This document shows positions 1-6,210 of a DNA stretch of 7,599 nucleotides, piece after piece; within the stretch, counting starts at the first letter, position 1, and every line of letters begins with the position of its first letter. The position numbers and the translations under genes are program-made. The stretch is from JADHUC01 sp964617665 (GTDB lineage: Bacteria; Planctomycetota; Planctomycetia; Pirellulales; Pirellulaceae). Under the pieces are notes generated by a model that had not been told where the DNA came from, ran no database searches, and saw only the letters and a list, made by a program, of their open reading frames with translations. The stretch lies in the NCBI GenBank assembly GCA_964617665.1, contig CAZUAH010000642.1:1-7599 (forward strand), in the 5' to 3' direction.

Positions 1-165
1 GTCTCACCAGGTCTTCTGGCTTTCGGGTCGTCAGTGCCTCAACGCCTTCCCACCGAGGTAAACCTCGGCAGTGGTTGGCATCCTAGTGCCATTGTTGAGT
101 CACCTCGCCGATTACAGCGGCGGGTCCGCCACGGATTTGCACCGTGTTCCGAGATAATGAGACTG
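1..165 (-). promoter_or_regulatory. Cobalamin riboswitch aptamer, minus strand, controlling a gene left of the window
   Basis: Read on the minus strand, this stretch has the conserved cobalamin aptamer blocks in order. The B12-box core GGAACACGGTGCAAATCCG lies at about 150-132, followed by CCCGCCGCTGTAA at about 124-112. Next come CCACTG, a perfect hairpin CCGAGG-TTTA-CCTCGG (68-53), TGGGAAGG, and the 3' block AAGCCAGAAGACCTGG (about 22-7). GTCTCA (163-158) can pair with TGAGAC (6-1), which I propose as the closing P1 helix. The family binds adenosylcobalamin or other cobalamins and normally lowers expression of B12 synthesis or uptake genes. The expression platform and regulated gene lie beyond position 1, so neither the mechanism nor the target can be read here. 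Aptamer identity is strong; its exact 5' end is inferred. Confidence 0.9.
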
Positions 166-170
166 ACGCC

Positions 171-199
171 AGAATACGGTCCGGTCAGAGAGCAGTCAA
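171..199 (-). promoter_or_regulatory. Sigma70-like promoter for the minus-strand riboswitch transcript
   Basis: On the minus strand, TTGACT (199-194) and TATTCT (176-171) are separated by exactly 17 bases, a good -35/-10 arrangement (5/6 and 4/6 matches to consensus). A start about seven bases downstream falls near 164-163, right where the proposed P1 helix of the minus-strand cobalamin aptamer begins. That coincidence supports the call. No transcription data are available and the -10 box is only a partial match. Confidence 0.5.
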
Positions 200-224
200 G
201 AGTGGGCTCTATCTTCCGTGTTTA

Positions 225-301
225 ACCCGCAGCCGGAGGCGCAGGCCGTTTTAGGTGTGTACACTGGCGGTTCGAAACGACCATCGCCTCCGGCTGCGGG
301 T
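225..301. repeat. Long inverted repeat between two divergent riboswitches
   Basis: The arm ACCCGCAGCCGGAGGCG (225-241) is the exact reverse complement of 285-301: 17 of 17 bases, separated by 43 bases. Inside, after symmetrical 5-base gaps, CGTTT (247-251) can pair with AAACG (275-279), and GTGTACAC (257-264) is itself palindromic. The element sits upstream of both leaders, so it should not be part of either aptamer. It resembles the GC-rich palindromic intergenic (REP-like) repeats of many bacteria. It could also be an operator or a stretch that separates the two transcription units. There is no T-tract after either arm, so an intrinsic terminator is unlikely. Confidence 0.75.
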
Positions 302-369
302 CAAACGGGGCCAAATCAAGAGATGGCTGTATTGGCGGGACTACGAACGGGGCAACCGCAAAGGGCTTC

Positions 370-398
370 TTGACACCGGCGCGGGGCTGGGGTATCGT
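370..398 (+). promoter_or_regulatory. Promoter-like TTGACA-N17-TATCGT, overlapping the aptamer 5' end
   Basis: TTGACA (370-375) matches the -35 consensus exactly and is followed after 17 bases by TATCGT (393-398, 4/6 match to the -10 box). It is the best promoter-like sequence I see between 302 and 390; the rest of that stretch shows nothing recognisable. However, a start near 405 would leave out GGTATC (391-396), which I propose as the 5' strand of the downstream aptamer's P1 helix. It is therefore either a chance match, or a start that yields a shortened leader, or my P1 assignment is wrong. Confidence 0.25.
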
Positions 399-563
399 CC
401 AAATCGAACTCGTTGGAGTTCAATGAAGGGAAGCTGGTGTGAATCCAGCACGGCCCCGCCACTGTGACTGGGGACGAAAGTCGCGAGGATGGCCACTGTT
501 CCGGTTGGAATGCTGGAACGGGAAGGCCGCGGCGAGTAGGTTGATCCAGAAGTCAGGATACCT
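390..563 (+). promoter_or_regulatory. Cobalamin riboswitch aptamer, plus strand, upstream of the cob operon
   Basis: The conserved core is clear: GGGAAGCTGGTGTGAATCC at 428-446, then CCCCGCCACTGTGACT (about 454-469). CCACTG (493-498) follows, with a hairpin GTTCC/GGAAC (498-502 with 515-519), then GGGAAGG (520-526) and the 3' block CCAGAAGTCAGGATACC (546-562). GGTATC (391-396) can pair with GATACC (557-562) to close P1. A small extra hairpin, GAACTC-GTTG-GAGTTC (406-421), sits between P1 and the core and has no counterpart in the minus-strand copy. The following seven genes are all cobalamin enzymes, the typical target of this family. Ligand binding should favour the downstream terminator and switch the operon off when cobalamin is plentiful. 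Confidence 0.93.
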
Positions 564-584
564 AGAGACGCGCTTGATCGCGTA

Positions 585-643
585 CCTTCGAGGGAAGGCC
601 AGAGTTGGTCGTGCACTTGCTTGCCCAGCCCGTTCCTCGAAGG
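585..643 (+). promoter_or_regulatory. Antiterminator pairing of the cob operon leader
   Basis: The strand at 585-595 (CCTTCGAGGGA) is complementary to 633-643 (TTCCTCGAAGG) over 11 pairs including one G-U. Forming this helix uses the end of the left arm and the loop of the terminator at 627-655, so the two structures exclude each other. The strand 585-589 can alternatively fold locally with 594-598 (CCTTC-GAGG-GAAGG), which would free the terminator. A further small hairpin, ACGCG/CGCGT (568-572 with 579-583), links aptamer and platform. How the ligand-bound aptamer biases the choice is inferred from the family; the competing pairings are read directly. Confidence 0.65.
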
Positions 644-655
644 ACGGGCTTTTTT
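627..655 (+). terminator. Intrinsic terminator of the riboswitch expression platform
   Basis: The stem AGCCCGT (627-633) pairs with ACGGGCT (644-650), extendable by a T-G and a C-G pair, with a short loop. The right arm runs into a tract of six T residues (650-655). It lies between the plus-strand cobalamin aptamer and the cobC start codon, 17 bases before it. It is therefore a conditional attenuator, not the end of another gene. Confidence 0.88.
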
Positions 656-672
656 GTTGGGTGTTGTGAGTC

Positions 673-1284
673 ATGGCCTCTCAGTTGTTGCTTATTCGGC
701 ATGCGAATATCGCGCCGCAATATACGGGTCGATATGTGGGCAGCACGGACTTGCCCGCCGAGCCACGCGGATTGGAGCAGGCCCGCGAGTTGGCAGAACT
801 TGTGCGATCCAGAAGACCAGGCCGGTGTTTCTGCAGCCCATTGGTCCGTGCGCGTCAGACGGCCGAAGTAATCTGCGAATCCACGGACCTTCGAACCCAG
901 GTTGACGATGATCTGCGCGAGGTTGACTTTGGCCAGTGGGAAGGCAAGACGTTCGACGAGATTGCCGCTGAGGACCCGGAAAGAGTGGACCGCTGGGCAG
1001 ACTTCTCAGAGGACTTTGCGTTTCCAGGCGGCGAATCGGTTGGCGGTTTTCTAGCAAGGATACGGCGGGCCGCTCGTCGTTTGGCAGAGGACTCCGCGGG
1101 TGTCGTTCTTGCAGTAACGCACGCGGGCGTTATACGCGGGATGATTTGCTATCTGCTGGGACTTCCGTCTCGCCACTATCTGTTGTTCAACGTCCGGCAT
1201 GCCACCTGCACGACGATTGATCTCGCCGATGGCAAAGGTGTGCTGAGCGAACTGAACGAGCGGTGCATTTCCGAGGGGATTTGA
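673..1284 (+). CDS. cobC: Alpha-ribazole-5'-phosphate phosphatase, CobC-type histidine phosphatase
   Basis: This 203-residue protein belongs to the histidine phosphatase (phosphoglycerate-mutase-like) superfamily. LLLIRHA at residues 5-11 carries the catalytic His10, which is phosphorylated in the family. Arg59 in SPLVRARQTAE, the LREVDFGQWEG block (81-91, with Glu83) and the second His150 in THAGVIRG complete the active site. The motif reads RHA instead of the commoner RHG, a tolerated variant. Family members are broad, but the first position in a cobU-cobT-cobS operon points to CobC, which removes the 5'-phosphate from adenosylcobalamin-5'-phosphate or alpha-ribazole phosphate. The ATG lies 17 bases after the attenuator; the ribosome site is weak (GGTG about nine bases upstream). 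The gene ends one base before cobU. Confidence 0.88.
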   Translation: MASQLLLIRHANIAPQYTGRYVGSTDLPAEPRGLEQARELAELVRSRRPGRCFCSPLVRARQTAEVICESTDLRTQVDDDLREVDFGQWEGKTFDEIAAEDPERVDRWADFSEDFAFPGGESVGGFLARIRRAARRLAEDSAGVVLAVTHAGVIRGMICYLLGLPSRHYLLFNVRHATCTTIDLADGKGVLSELNERCISEGI

Positions 1285-1285
1285 G

Positions 1286-1825
1286 ATGGGGCGTATCGTG
1301 CTCATCACCGGTGGAGCTCGGAGCGGCAAAAGCGTGTTTGCGCAGAAGCTGGCTGAGGCACTTCCCGGTCGGCGAGCGTACATTGCGACGTGCGAGCCGT
1401 TGGACGAGGAAATGCGAGAGCGAATTCGCAAGCATCGAGAAGCTCGCGATGGCGGTGGGTGGGATACAATCGAGGAACCGGTTCATTTGGCTCAGTCGTT
1501 GTCCCGCGCCACACACTACGACGTCGTTCTGGTGGATTGCCTTACACTGTGGATCTCCAACTTGATGCACGCACCAGGGCAGGACGCTATGCGCGTGAGT
1601 GAAGAGGAGATAGCGGAGCGATGCCAGGAGATTCTGGCTGCGTGCGACGCCCATCCAGGCACCGTCGTTTTTGTCACCAACGAGGTTGGCATGGGGATTG
1701 TTCCCGAAAACGCCATGGCCCGGCTGTACCGAGACTTGGTCGGGCGATGCAATCAGATCATCGCGGCTGCGGCTGACGGAGTCACACTCTTGTCATGCGG
1801 AATTCCTGTTGAATTGAAAGGCTAG
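1286..1825 (+). CDS. cobU: Adenosylcobinamide kinase / adenosylcobinamide-phosphate guanylyltransferase
   Basis: This 179-residue cytoplasmic enzyme phosphorylates adenosylcobinamide and then transfers GMP from GTP to give adenosylcobinamide-GDP. The P-loop GGARSGKS is at residues 9-16. His50 in ERIRKHREAR matches the guanylylated histidine of CobU (His46 in Salmonella). VDCLTLW (83-89) and NEVGMGIVP (132-140) are family signatures, and the protein ends in the usual GIPVELKG-type tail. Length is close to the roughly 180 residues of the family. The ATG is preceded by a strong ribosome site GAGGGG (1273-1278) inside the end of cobC, only one base after the cobC stop. The product feeds CobS, encoded two genes on. 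Confidence 0.97.
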   Translation: MGRIVLITGGARSGKSVFAQKLAEALPGRRAYIATCEPLDEEMRERIRKHREARDGGGWDTIEEPVHLAQSLSRATHYDVVLVDCLTLWISNLMHAPGQDAMRVSEEEIAERCQEILAACDAHPGTVVFVTNEVGMGIVPENAMARLYRDLVGRCNQIIAAAADGVTLLSCGIPVELKG

Positions 1826-1828
1826 GAC

Positions 1829-2893
1829 GTGGATTTACTGGAACGGACCATTCGCAGCATTTCGCGGCAAGACCAGGAGGCCAGGGCGGCGGCGAAGGCT
1901 CACCTGGATCAATTGATCATGCCCCATTGGGCCCTGGGCCGGCTGATGGATTTGGCGCTCGATCTAGCCGGGATGACCGGATCGCTGCAGCCACGCGTGG
2001 CTCGGAAGACGATCGTGACCATGGCTGGCGACCACGGGGTGGTTGCCGAAGGCGTCAGCAAGTACCCGCAGGAAGTAACGGCGCAGATGGTCTTGGGCTT
2101 TGTCAGCGGCCGCGCGGGAATCAACGCGTTATCACGATTGAACGATGCCCAAGTTGTCGTTGTGGACATGGGCGTGGCTGCCGACCTGAGCTCCTTGGCC
2201 ACCGCCGGCAAGATTGTCTCGAAGCGCGTCGCCGGTAGCACGCAAAACATGGCTGCAGGACCCGCCATGTCCCGCGAGCAAGCGATCCAAGCCGTTGAGG
2301 CTGGCATCGAGGTTGTCGAGGAGTTGGATGAGACAGTCGACGTTTTTGGCACTGGAGATATGGGGATCGGCAACACCACGCCCAGTGCGGCGATTGCTTC
2401 TGCGATCATCGGGGCCCCTGTTGCCGAAGTAACCGGCCGTGGCACGGGCATCGACGATCAACAGTTGGAACAGAAGATCGCCGTGATCCAACGAGCCCTG
2501 GAAAAAAACACTCCTGATCCCAAGGACGGACTGGACGTGTTGAGCAAGGTGGGCGGCTTCGAGATTGGCGGGATCGCCGGCCTCATTCTGGCCACGGCGG
2601 CTCGGCGAAAACCAATCCTGGTCGATGGATTTATTTCCACCGCTGGAGCCCTGATCGCTCACGCCCTGGCGCCCGCCGCTGCCGACTACATCGTGGCTGC
2701 GCATCGCAGCACAGAAAACGGCCACGTTCTGATGCAGAAGCACCTTGGTAAGGAACCGCTGCTGGATTTGGGAATGCGGCTGGGCGAAGGGACCGGTGCA
2801 GCGCTGGCGATGAATCTGGTTGAAGCCGCGGTTCGAATTCTGACCGACGTGGCCACGTTCGAAGAGGCATCGGTATCGAAGGCGGAATCATGA
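1829..2893 (+). CDS. cobT: Nicotinate-nucleotide--dimethylbenzimidazole phosphoribosyltransferase
   Basis: CobT transfers phosphoribose from nicotinate mononucleotide to a lower-ligand base, normally 5,6-dimethylbenzimidazole, giving alpha-ribazole 5'-phosphate. The 354-residue length is typical. Visible signatures are MAGDHGVVAEGVSKYP (65-80), GTGDMGIGNTTP (174-185), GRGTGIDD (203-210), VDGFISTAGAL (265-275) and RLGEGTGAALAM (317-328), whose Glu320 matches the catalytic glutamate of Salmonella CobT (Glu317). The start is GTG at 1829, three bases after the cobU stop; an AAAGG stretch (1817-1821) can serve as ribosome site. The stop overlaps the cobS start by four bases (ATGA). Base specificity cannot be told from the sequence, and no BluB is present in the window. 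Confidence 0.97.
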   Translation: MDLLERTIRSISRQDQEARAAAKAHLDQLIMPHWALGRLMDLALDLAGMTGSLQPRVARKTIVTMAGDHGVVAEGVSKYPQEVTAQMVLGFVSGRAGINALSRLNDAQVVVVDMGVAADLSSLATAGKIVSKRVAGSTQNMAAGPAMSREQAIQAVEAGIEVVEELDETVDVFGTGDMGIGNTTPSAAIASAIIGAPVAEVTGRGTGIDDQQLEQKIAVIQRALEKNTPDPKDGLDVLSKVGGFEIGGIAGLILATAARRKPILVDGFISTAGALIAHALAPAAADYIVAAHRSTENGHVLMQKHLGKEPLLDLGMRLGEGTGAALAMNLVEAAVRILTDVATFEEASVSKAES

Positions 2894-3639
2894 GAGGACT
2901 GCTGGCGGCAGTGCGATTTCTCACCATTCTGCCCGTACCTGGCAGATACGGCTCGGAGCCGGCGGATCTGGGTCGCAGTGCGCCGTTCTTCCCGGTGGTC
3001 GGCCTGCTGCTTGGCGCATTGGCGGCCCTGGCGGCGTGGGGTGTTTCCCTGGTAGCGCCGCCACTGGTCGTCAGCGCGGCGATCGTGGTTCTGCTTGTCT
3101 GTTTCTCCGGTTGCCTGCACATGGACGGCCTTTGCGACGCGGCCGATGGATTGCTCAGTGCCAGGCCAACGGAGCGGGCACTGGAGATTATGAAGGATAG
3201 CCATGTCGGAACGATGGGGGTAATGGCCGCCGTTTGTGTGTTGCTCATGAAGTTCGCCTCGTTGGCATCGTTGCAGCCGGACCACCTTTGGCCGGCGGTT
3301 TTTCTGATGCCGCTGGCCGGTCGATGCGCGATGGTCATGCACTTGGCCTTGCTGCCTTACGTCCGGTCAGACGGATTGGGGGCCGTGTTCTACACCAACC
3401 GCCGATACTTGGCGGCGATCGAAGCTGTCGTGGTCTTGTCCGCGGCGTGTTGGCTGATCTTCGGGGCAGGAGGATGGATCGTCGCAGCCGTCTCAATCGC
3501 TGTCGTGCTCTTGCTGGCCGTCTACTTTCGCTACAGGATCGGCGGCGCGACTGGCGACACCTTTGGTGCAGCGTGTGAGATCATTGAGATGGTGCCTGCA
3601 TTGACATTGGTCCTGTGGCCATTGCCCGTAGTGAGGTGA
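2890..3639 (+). CDS. cobS: Adenosylcobinamide-GDP ribazoletransferase (cobalamin synthase)
   Basis: CobS joins adenosylcobinamide-GDP with alpha-ribazole (or its phosphate) in the inner membrane, making adenosylcobalamin or its 5'-phosphate. The 249-residue protein is strongly hydrophobic, with about six or seven membrane segments (for example near 34-50, 57-74, 110-128, 133-153, 172-192, 194-212 and 234-247). Signature motifs are RFLTILPVP (9-17), LHMDGLCDAADGLL (76-89), an acidic metal and diphosphate site, MKDSHVGTMGV (101-111) and GGATGDTFGAACEIIE (218-233). LCDAADG has Cys where LADTADG-type sequences are commoner. The ATG overlaps the cobT stop, and a purine-rich GAAGGCGG (about 2878-2885) can act as ribosome site. 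Confidence 0.96.
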   Translation: MRGLLAAVRFLTILPVPGRYGSEPADLGRSAPFFPVVGLLLGALAALAAWGVSLVAPPLVVSAAIVVLLVCFSGCLHMDGLCDAADGLLSARPTERALEIMKDSHVGTMGVMAAVCVLLMKFASLASLQPDHLWPAVFLMPLAGRCAMVMHLALLPYVRSDGLGAVFYTNRRYLAAIEAVVVLSAACWLIFGAGGWIVAAVSIAVVLLLAVYFRYRIGGATGDTFGAACEIIEMVPALTLVLWPLPVVR

Positions 3640-3645
3640 CGTGCG

Positions 3646-6210
3646 ATGCCAGAACACGGCGGAAACCTCAGGGAATTGGCTGGAAAGGCCAATCGCGAGG
3701 CCCAGGAAATCCTCGATTTCAGCGCCAATATCAATCCGCTGGGACCGCCGGAATGGCTGCGGCCGGTGATTAGCAGGTCCATCGAACGGCTCGTGCAATA
3801 CCCGGATCCGGACTCGGCGGAATTGGTCGAAGCCGTTGCCGCGCAGTATCGCGTGTCTCCTGATCAAATCGTCGTCGGCAACGGTTCCACTGATATCCTT
3901 TTTGCTCTGGCGCGGGCATTCACGTCTCGGCGGGCCGTGATTCCGGTGCCGTCTTACATCGATTATGTCGCGGCAAGCCGGTTGGCCGGACTGGCAGTAG
4001 AGCCTTTGGACTTGCACGAAGACGAGGGCTTCGTTCTGAACTGGTCCGCTCTCGCCCGGCAACTCCGTGGTCAGGAAATTGTGTTTCTAGGCCAGCCAAA
4101 CAACCCGACAGGCTTACTGCTTGATCGCGACGAACTTTGCGAGTTTGCCGAAACGCATTCCCCGACGATCTTTGTTGTGGACGAGGCGTTTGCCGATTTC
4201 GTTGAGGGCTATCAGACCCTGGCCAGAGAGCGTTTGCCGAATATCATCGCCCTCCGTTCCTTGACCAAGTTCTACGCCATTCCGGGGCTGCGTTTGGGGC
4301 TGGCGATGGCCGAGGCGGATCTGGCAACACAGATACGAACTCAATTGCCGCCCTGGTCAGTAAACACCCTGGCCCAGTCGGTCGGTACGGCACTTGTGGC
4401 CGATGGAGAATACGGTTGCCGGACGAGAAGATTTGTCGCGGAAGAGCGCGAGCGACTGACTCGCGAATTGGGCAAGCTGCCAGGACTGTATGTGTATCCC
4501 GGTGTGGCGAATTATCTGTTGGTGCGAGTGGATGAGTCGTCGTTAGACGCTGTCGCCTTGGCCGAACGTTTGAGTCGCGATGGCATCGCCATCCGCACCT
4601 TTGACGCGGCCGAACAACTGGACAATCGATTCTTCCGCGTGGCCGTGCGGACCAGAGAGGAGAACGGCAGGCTTTGTGCCGTTTTGGCGAACGCATTGGG
4701 CGGGCCGCGTCTGGGACATCGCAAGAAGCGGGCCGCGGCTTTGATGATACAAGGGACTGGCTCGAACGCGGGCAAGAGTGTATTGACGGCCGCGTTGTGC
4801 CGGATTCTTCTCCAGGACGGCATCCGGGTGGCGCCGTTCAAGTCACAGAACATGTCACTCAATTCGTTTGTCACGCGGGATGGCGGCGAGATGGGCCGGG
4901 CTCAGGTCGTGCAGGCTCAAGCCTCTCGCCTGGAACCCGACGTGCGAATGAACCCGATTCTCTTGAAGCCCAATTCCGACACTGGTTGTCAAGTCATCGT
5001 CCGCGGTAAACCTGTCGGCAATATGAACGTGGCTGGATACATCGACTACAAGCCTCAGGCGTTCGAAGCGGCCAAGCAGTGTTACGACTCGTTGGCCTCC
5101 GAGTTTGACGCGATCATCATGGAGGGGGCCGGTTCCCCTGGCGAAGTCAACCTCAAGCATCACGATATCGTCAACATGCCCATGGCCGCGTACGCGGACG
5201 CGCCAGTCGTGATTGTGGGCGACATTGATCGGGGCGGGGTCTTCGCCTCGTTTGTCGGGACCATGGAAGTCCTGGCGCATTGGGAACGAGCCATGGTTGC
5301 GGGCTGGGTGGTCAATCGCTTCCGTGGCGACGAAAGTCTACTGGATTCGGCGTTGGACTACACCAAACGTCACACCGGGCGGCCGGTGCTGGGCGTGGTA
5401 CCGTACGTTTCGCTGCTGAACCTTCCCCAGGAAGACTCCGTTGAATCCTGGAAGGGGACCTTCGACGAAATCCAGAAAGACCGCCCCGATATTGAAATCG
5501 CGGTGATCGCCCTGCCGCACATTTCAAACTTCACGGATTTCGACCCCTTCGGCGTTGAGACGGATGTGCGACTCCGAATTGTCCGTTCGGCTGCTGAACT
5601 GGATCGCCCTGACGCGGTGATCATTCCCGGTAGCAAGGCGACGCTCAGCGATATGAACTATCTGAGGCAAAGCGGTTTGGCCGAACGTATTGCCCGACTG
5701 GCAGCGGAAAACAAATCGGAAATCGTCGGTATCTGCGCTGGGTTTCAGATGCTGGGGCATAAGATTCAGGATCCGGATTTGGTCGAGTCGTCGGATGGCG
5801 GAGTCCAGGGGCTCGGCCTGTTGAAGGTGGATACGGTCATGCTCCTGGAGAAAACGCTCTTGCGGACCAGCGCTCGGCATTCGCCATCGGGCGTCGACGT
5901 GTCGGGCTACGAGATCCACCACGGACAAACCAACATCGGGCAACTGGTGCCGGCGTTCGTAAGCTCCGATGGGCAAGTCGTCGGCGCAGCCCGCCCGGAC
6001 CATCGTGTCTGGGGTACATATTTGCACGGCGTTTTCGATTCGGCTCCGTTTCGCCGCTGGTTCATCGATCGTCTGCGAGTTCAGCGTGGTCTGGCGCCAC
6101 ACGGTGAATCTCACGGTGAATACGAGATCGAACCGGCCATGGACCGCTGGGCCGATGTCGTACGGCAGAGTTTGAAGATGGACGAAATCTACCGATTGAT
6201 GCAATTGTGA
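3646..6210 (+). CDS. cobD-cobQ: Fusion of threonine-phosphate decarboxylase (CobD) and cobyric acid synthase (CobQ/CbiP)
   Basis: One 854-residue frame holds two full-length enzymes. Residues 1-352 are a PLP enzyme of the CobD type: HGGN (4-7), DFSANINPLG (24-33), GQPNNPTG (149-156), DEAF (179-182) and SLTKFYAIPGLRLG (205-218) with the PLP-binding Lys208. CobD decarboxylates L-threonine O-3-phosphate to aminopropanol phosphate. Residues about 366-854 are CobQ: P-loop-like IQGTGSNAGKS (368-378), KSQNMSLNS (399-407), GDIDRGGVFAS (525-535), and a class I glutamine amidotransferase with Cys697 in GICAGFQMLG, YEIHHGQT (755-762) and His794 in GTYLHGVFD. CobQ makes four glutamine- and ATP-dependent amidations to adenosylcobyric acid. 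The basic linker is about 353-365. An ATG at 4744 begins the CobQ half but has no clear ribosome site. GAGGTG (3633-3638) serves the main start. Confidence 0.95.
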   Translation: MPEHGGNLRELAGKANREAQEILDFSANINPLGPPEWLRPVISRSIERLVQYPDPDSAELVEAVAAQYRVSPDQIVVGNGSTDILFALARAFTSRRAVIPVPSYIDYVAASRLAGLAVEPLDLHEDEGFVLNWSALARQLRGQEIVFLGQPNNPTGLLLDRDELCEFAETHSPTIFVVDEAFADFVEGYQTLARERLPNIIALRSLTKFYAIPGLRLGLAMAEADLATQIRTQLPPWSVNTLAQSVGTALVADGEYGCRTRRFVAEERERLTRELGKLPGLYVYPGVANYLLVRVDESSLDAVALAERLSRDGIAIRTFDAAEQLDNRFFRVAVRTREENGRLCAVLANALGGPRLGHRKKRAAALMIQGTGSNAGKSVLTAALCRILLQDGIRVAPFKSQNMSLNSFVTRDGGEMGRAQVVQAQASRLEPDVRMNPILLKPNSDTGCQVIVRGKPVGNMNVAGYIDYKPQAFEAAKQCYDSLASEFDAIIMEGAGSPGEVNLKHHDIVNMPMAAYADAPVVIVGDIDRGGVFASFVGTMEVLAHWERAMVAGWVVNRFRGDESLLDSALDYTKRHTGRPVLGVVPYVSLLNLPQEDSVESWKGTFDEIQKDRPDIEIAVIALPHISNFTDFDPFGVETDVRLRIVRSAAELDRPDAVIIPGSKATLSDMNYLRQSGLAERIARLAAENKSEIVGICAGFQMLGHKIQDPDLVESSDGGVQGLGLLKVDTVMLLEKTLLRTSARHSPSGVDVSGYEIHHGQTNIGQLVPAFVSSDGQVVGAARPDHRVWGTYLHGVFDSAPFRRWFIDRLRVQRGLAPHGESHGEYEIEPAMDRWADVVRQSLKMDEIYRLMQL

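Noticed and set aside
225..301. Inverted repeat as a bidirectional terminator
   Set aside because: Neither arm is followed by a T-tract, the loop is 43 bases, and no gene ends there; both flanking units start from this region.
34..669. Small open frames across the leader region (for example 34-225, 255-467, 439-669)
   Set aside because: They run through conserved riboswitch and terminator structures, have no ribosome sites and encode low-complexity arginine-rich peptides. Structured RNA explains the sequence better.
2631..3342. Long minus-strand frames opposite cobT and cobS
   Set aside because: They are antisense shadows of well-recognised genes in GC-rich DNA, with no family resemblance and no upstream signals.
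3646..4700. Histidinol-phosphate aminotransferase (HisC) identity for the N-terminal half of the fusion
   Set aside because: HisC is the same fold family, but the HGGN start, DFSANINPLG, SLTKFYAIPGLRLG and PWSVN blocks match CobD closely, and the operon is entirely cobalamin-related.
5524..6204. A 226-residue minus-strand frame opposite the CobQ amidotransferase domain
   Set aside because: The plus strand here encodes the conserved Cys697 and His794 motifs. The antisense frame shows no recognisable domain.
4744..6210. Separate cobQ gene starting at the internal ATG 4744
   Set aside because: The frame is continuous with cobD, no stop or clear ribosome site precedes 4744, and the linker is in frame. 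A secondary internal start cannot be excluded but is not supported.
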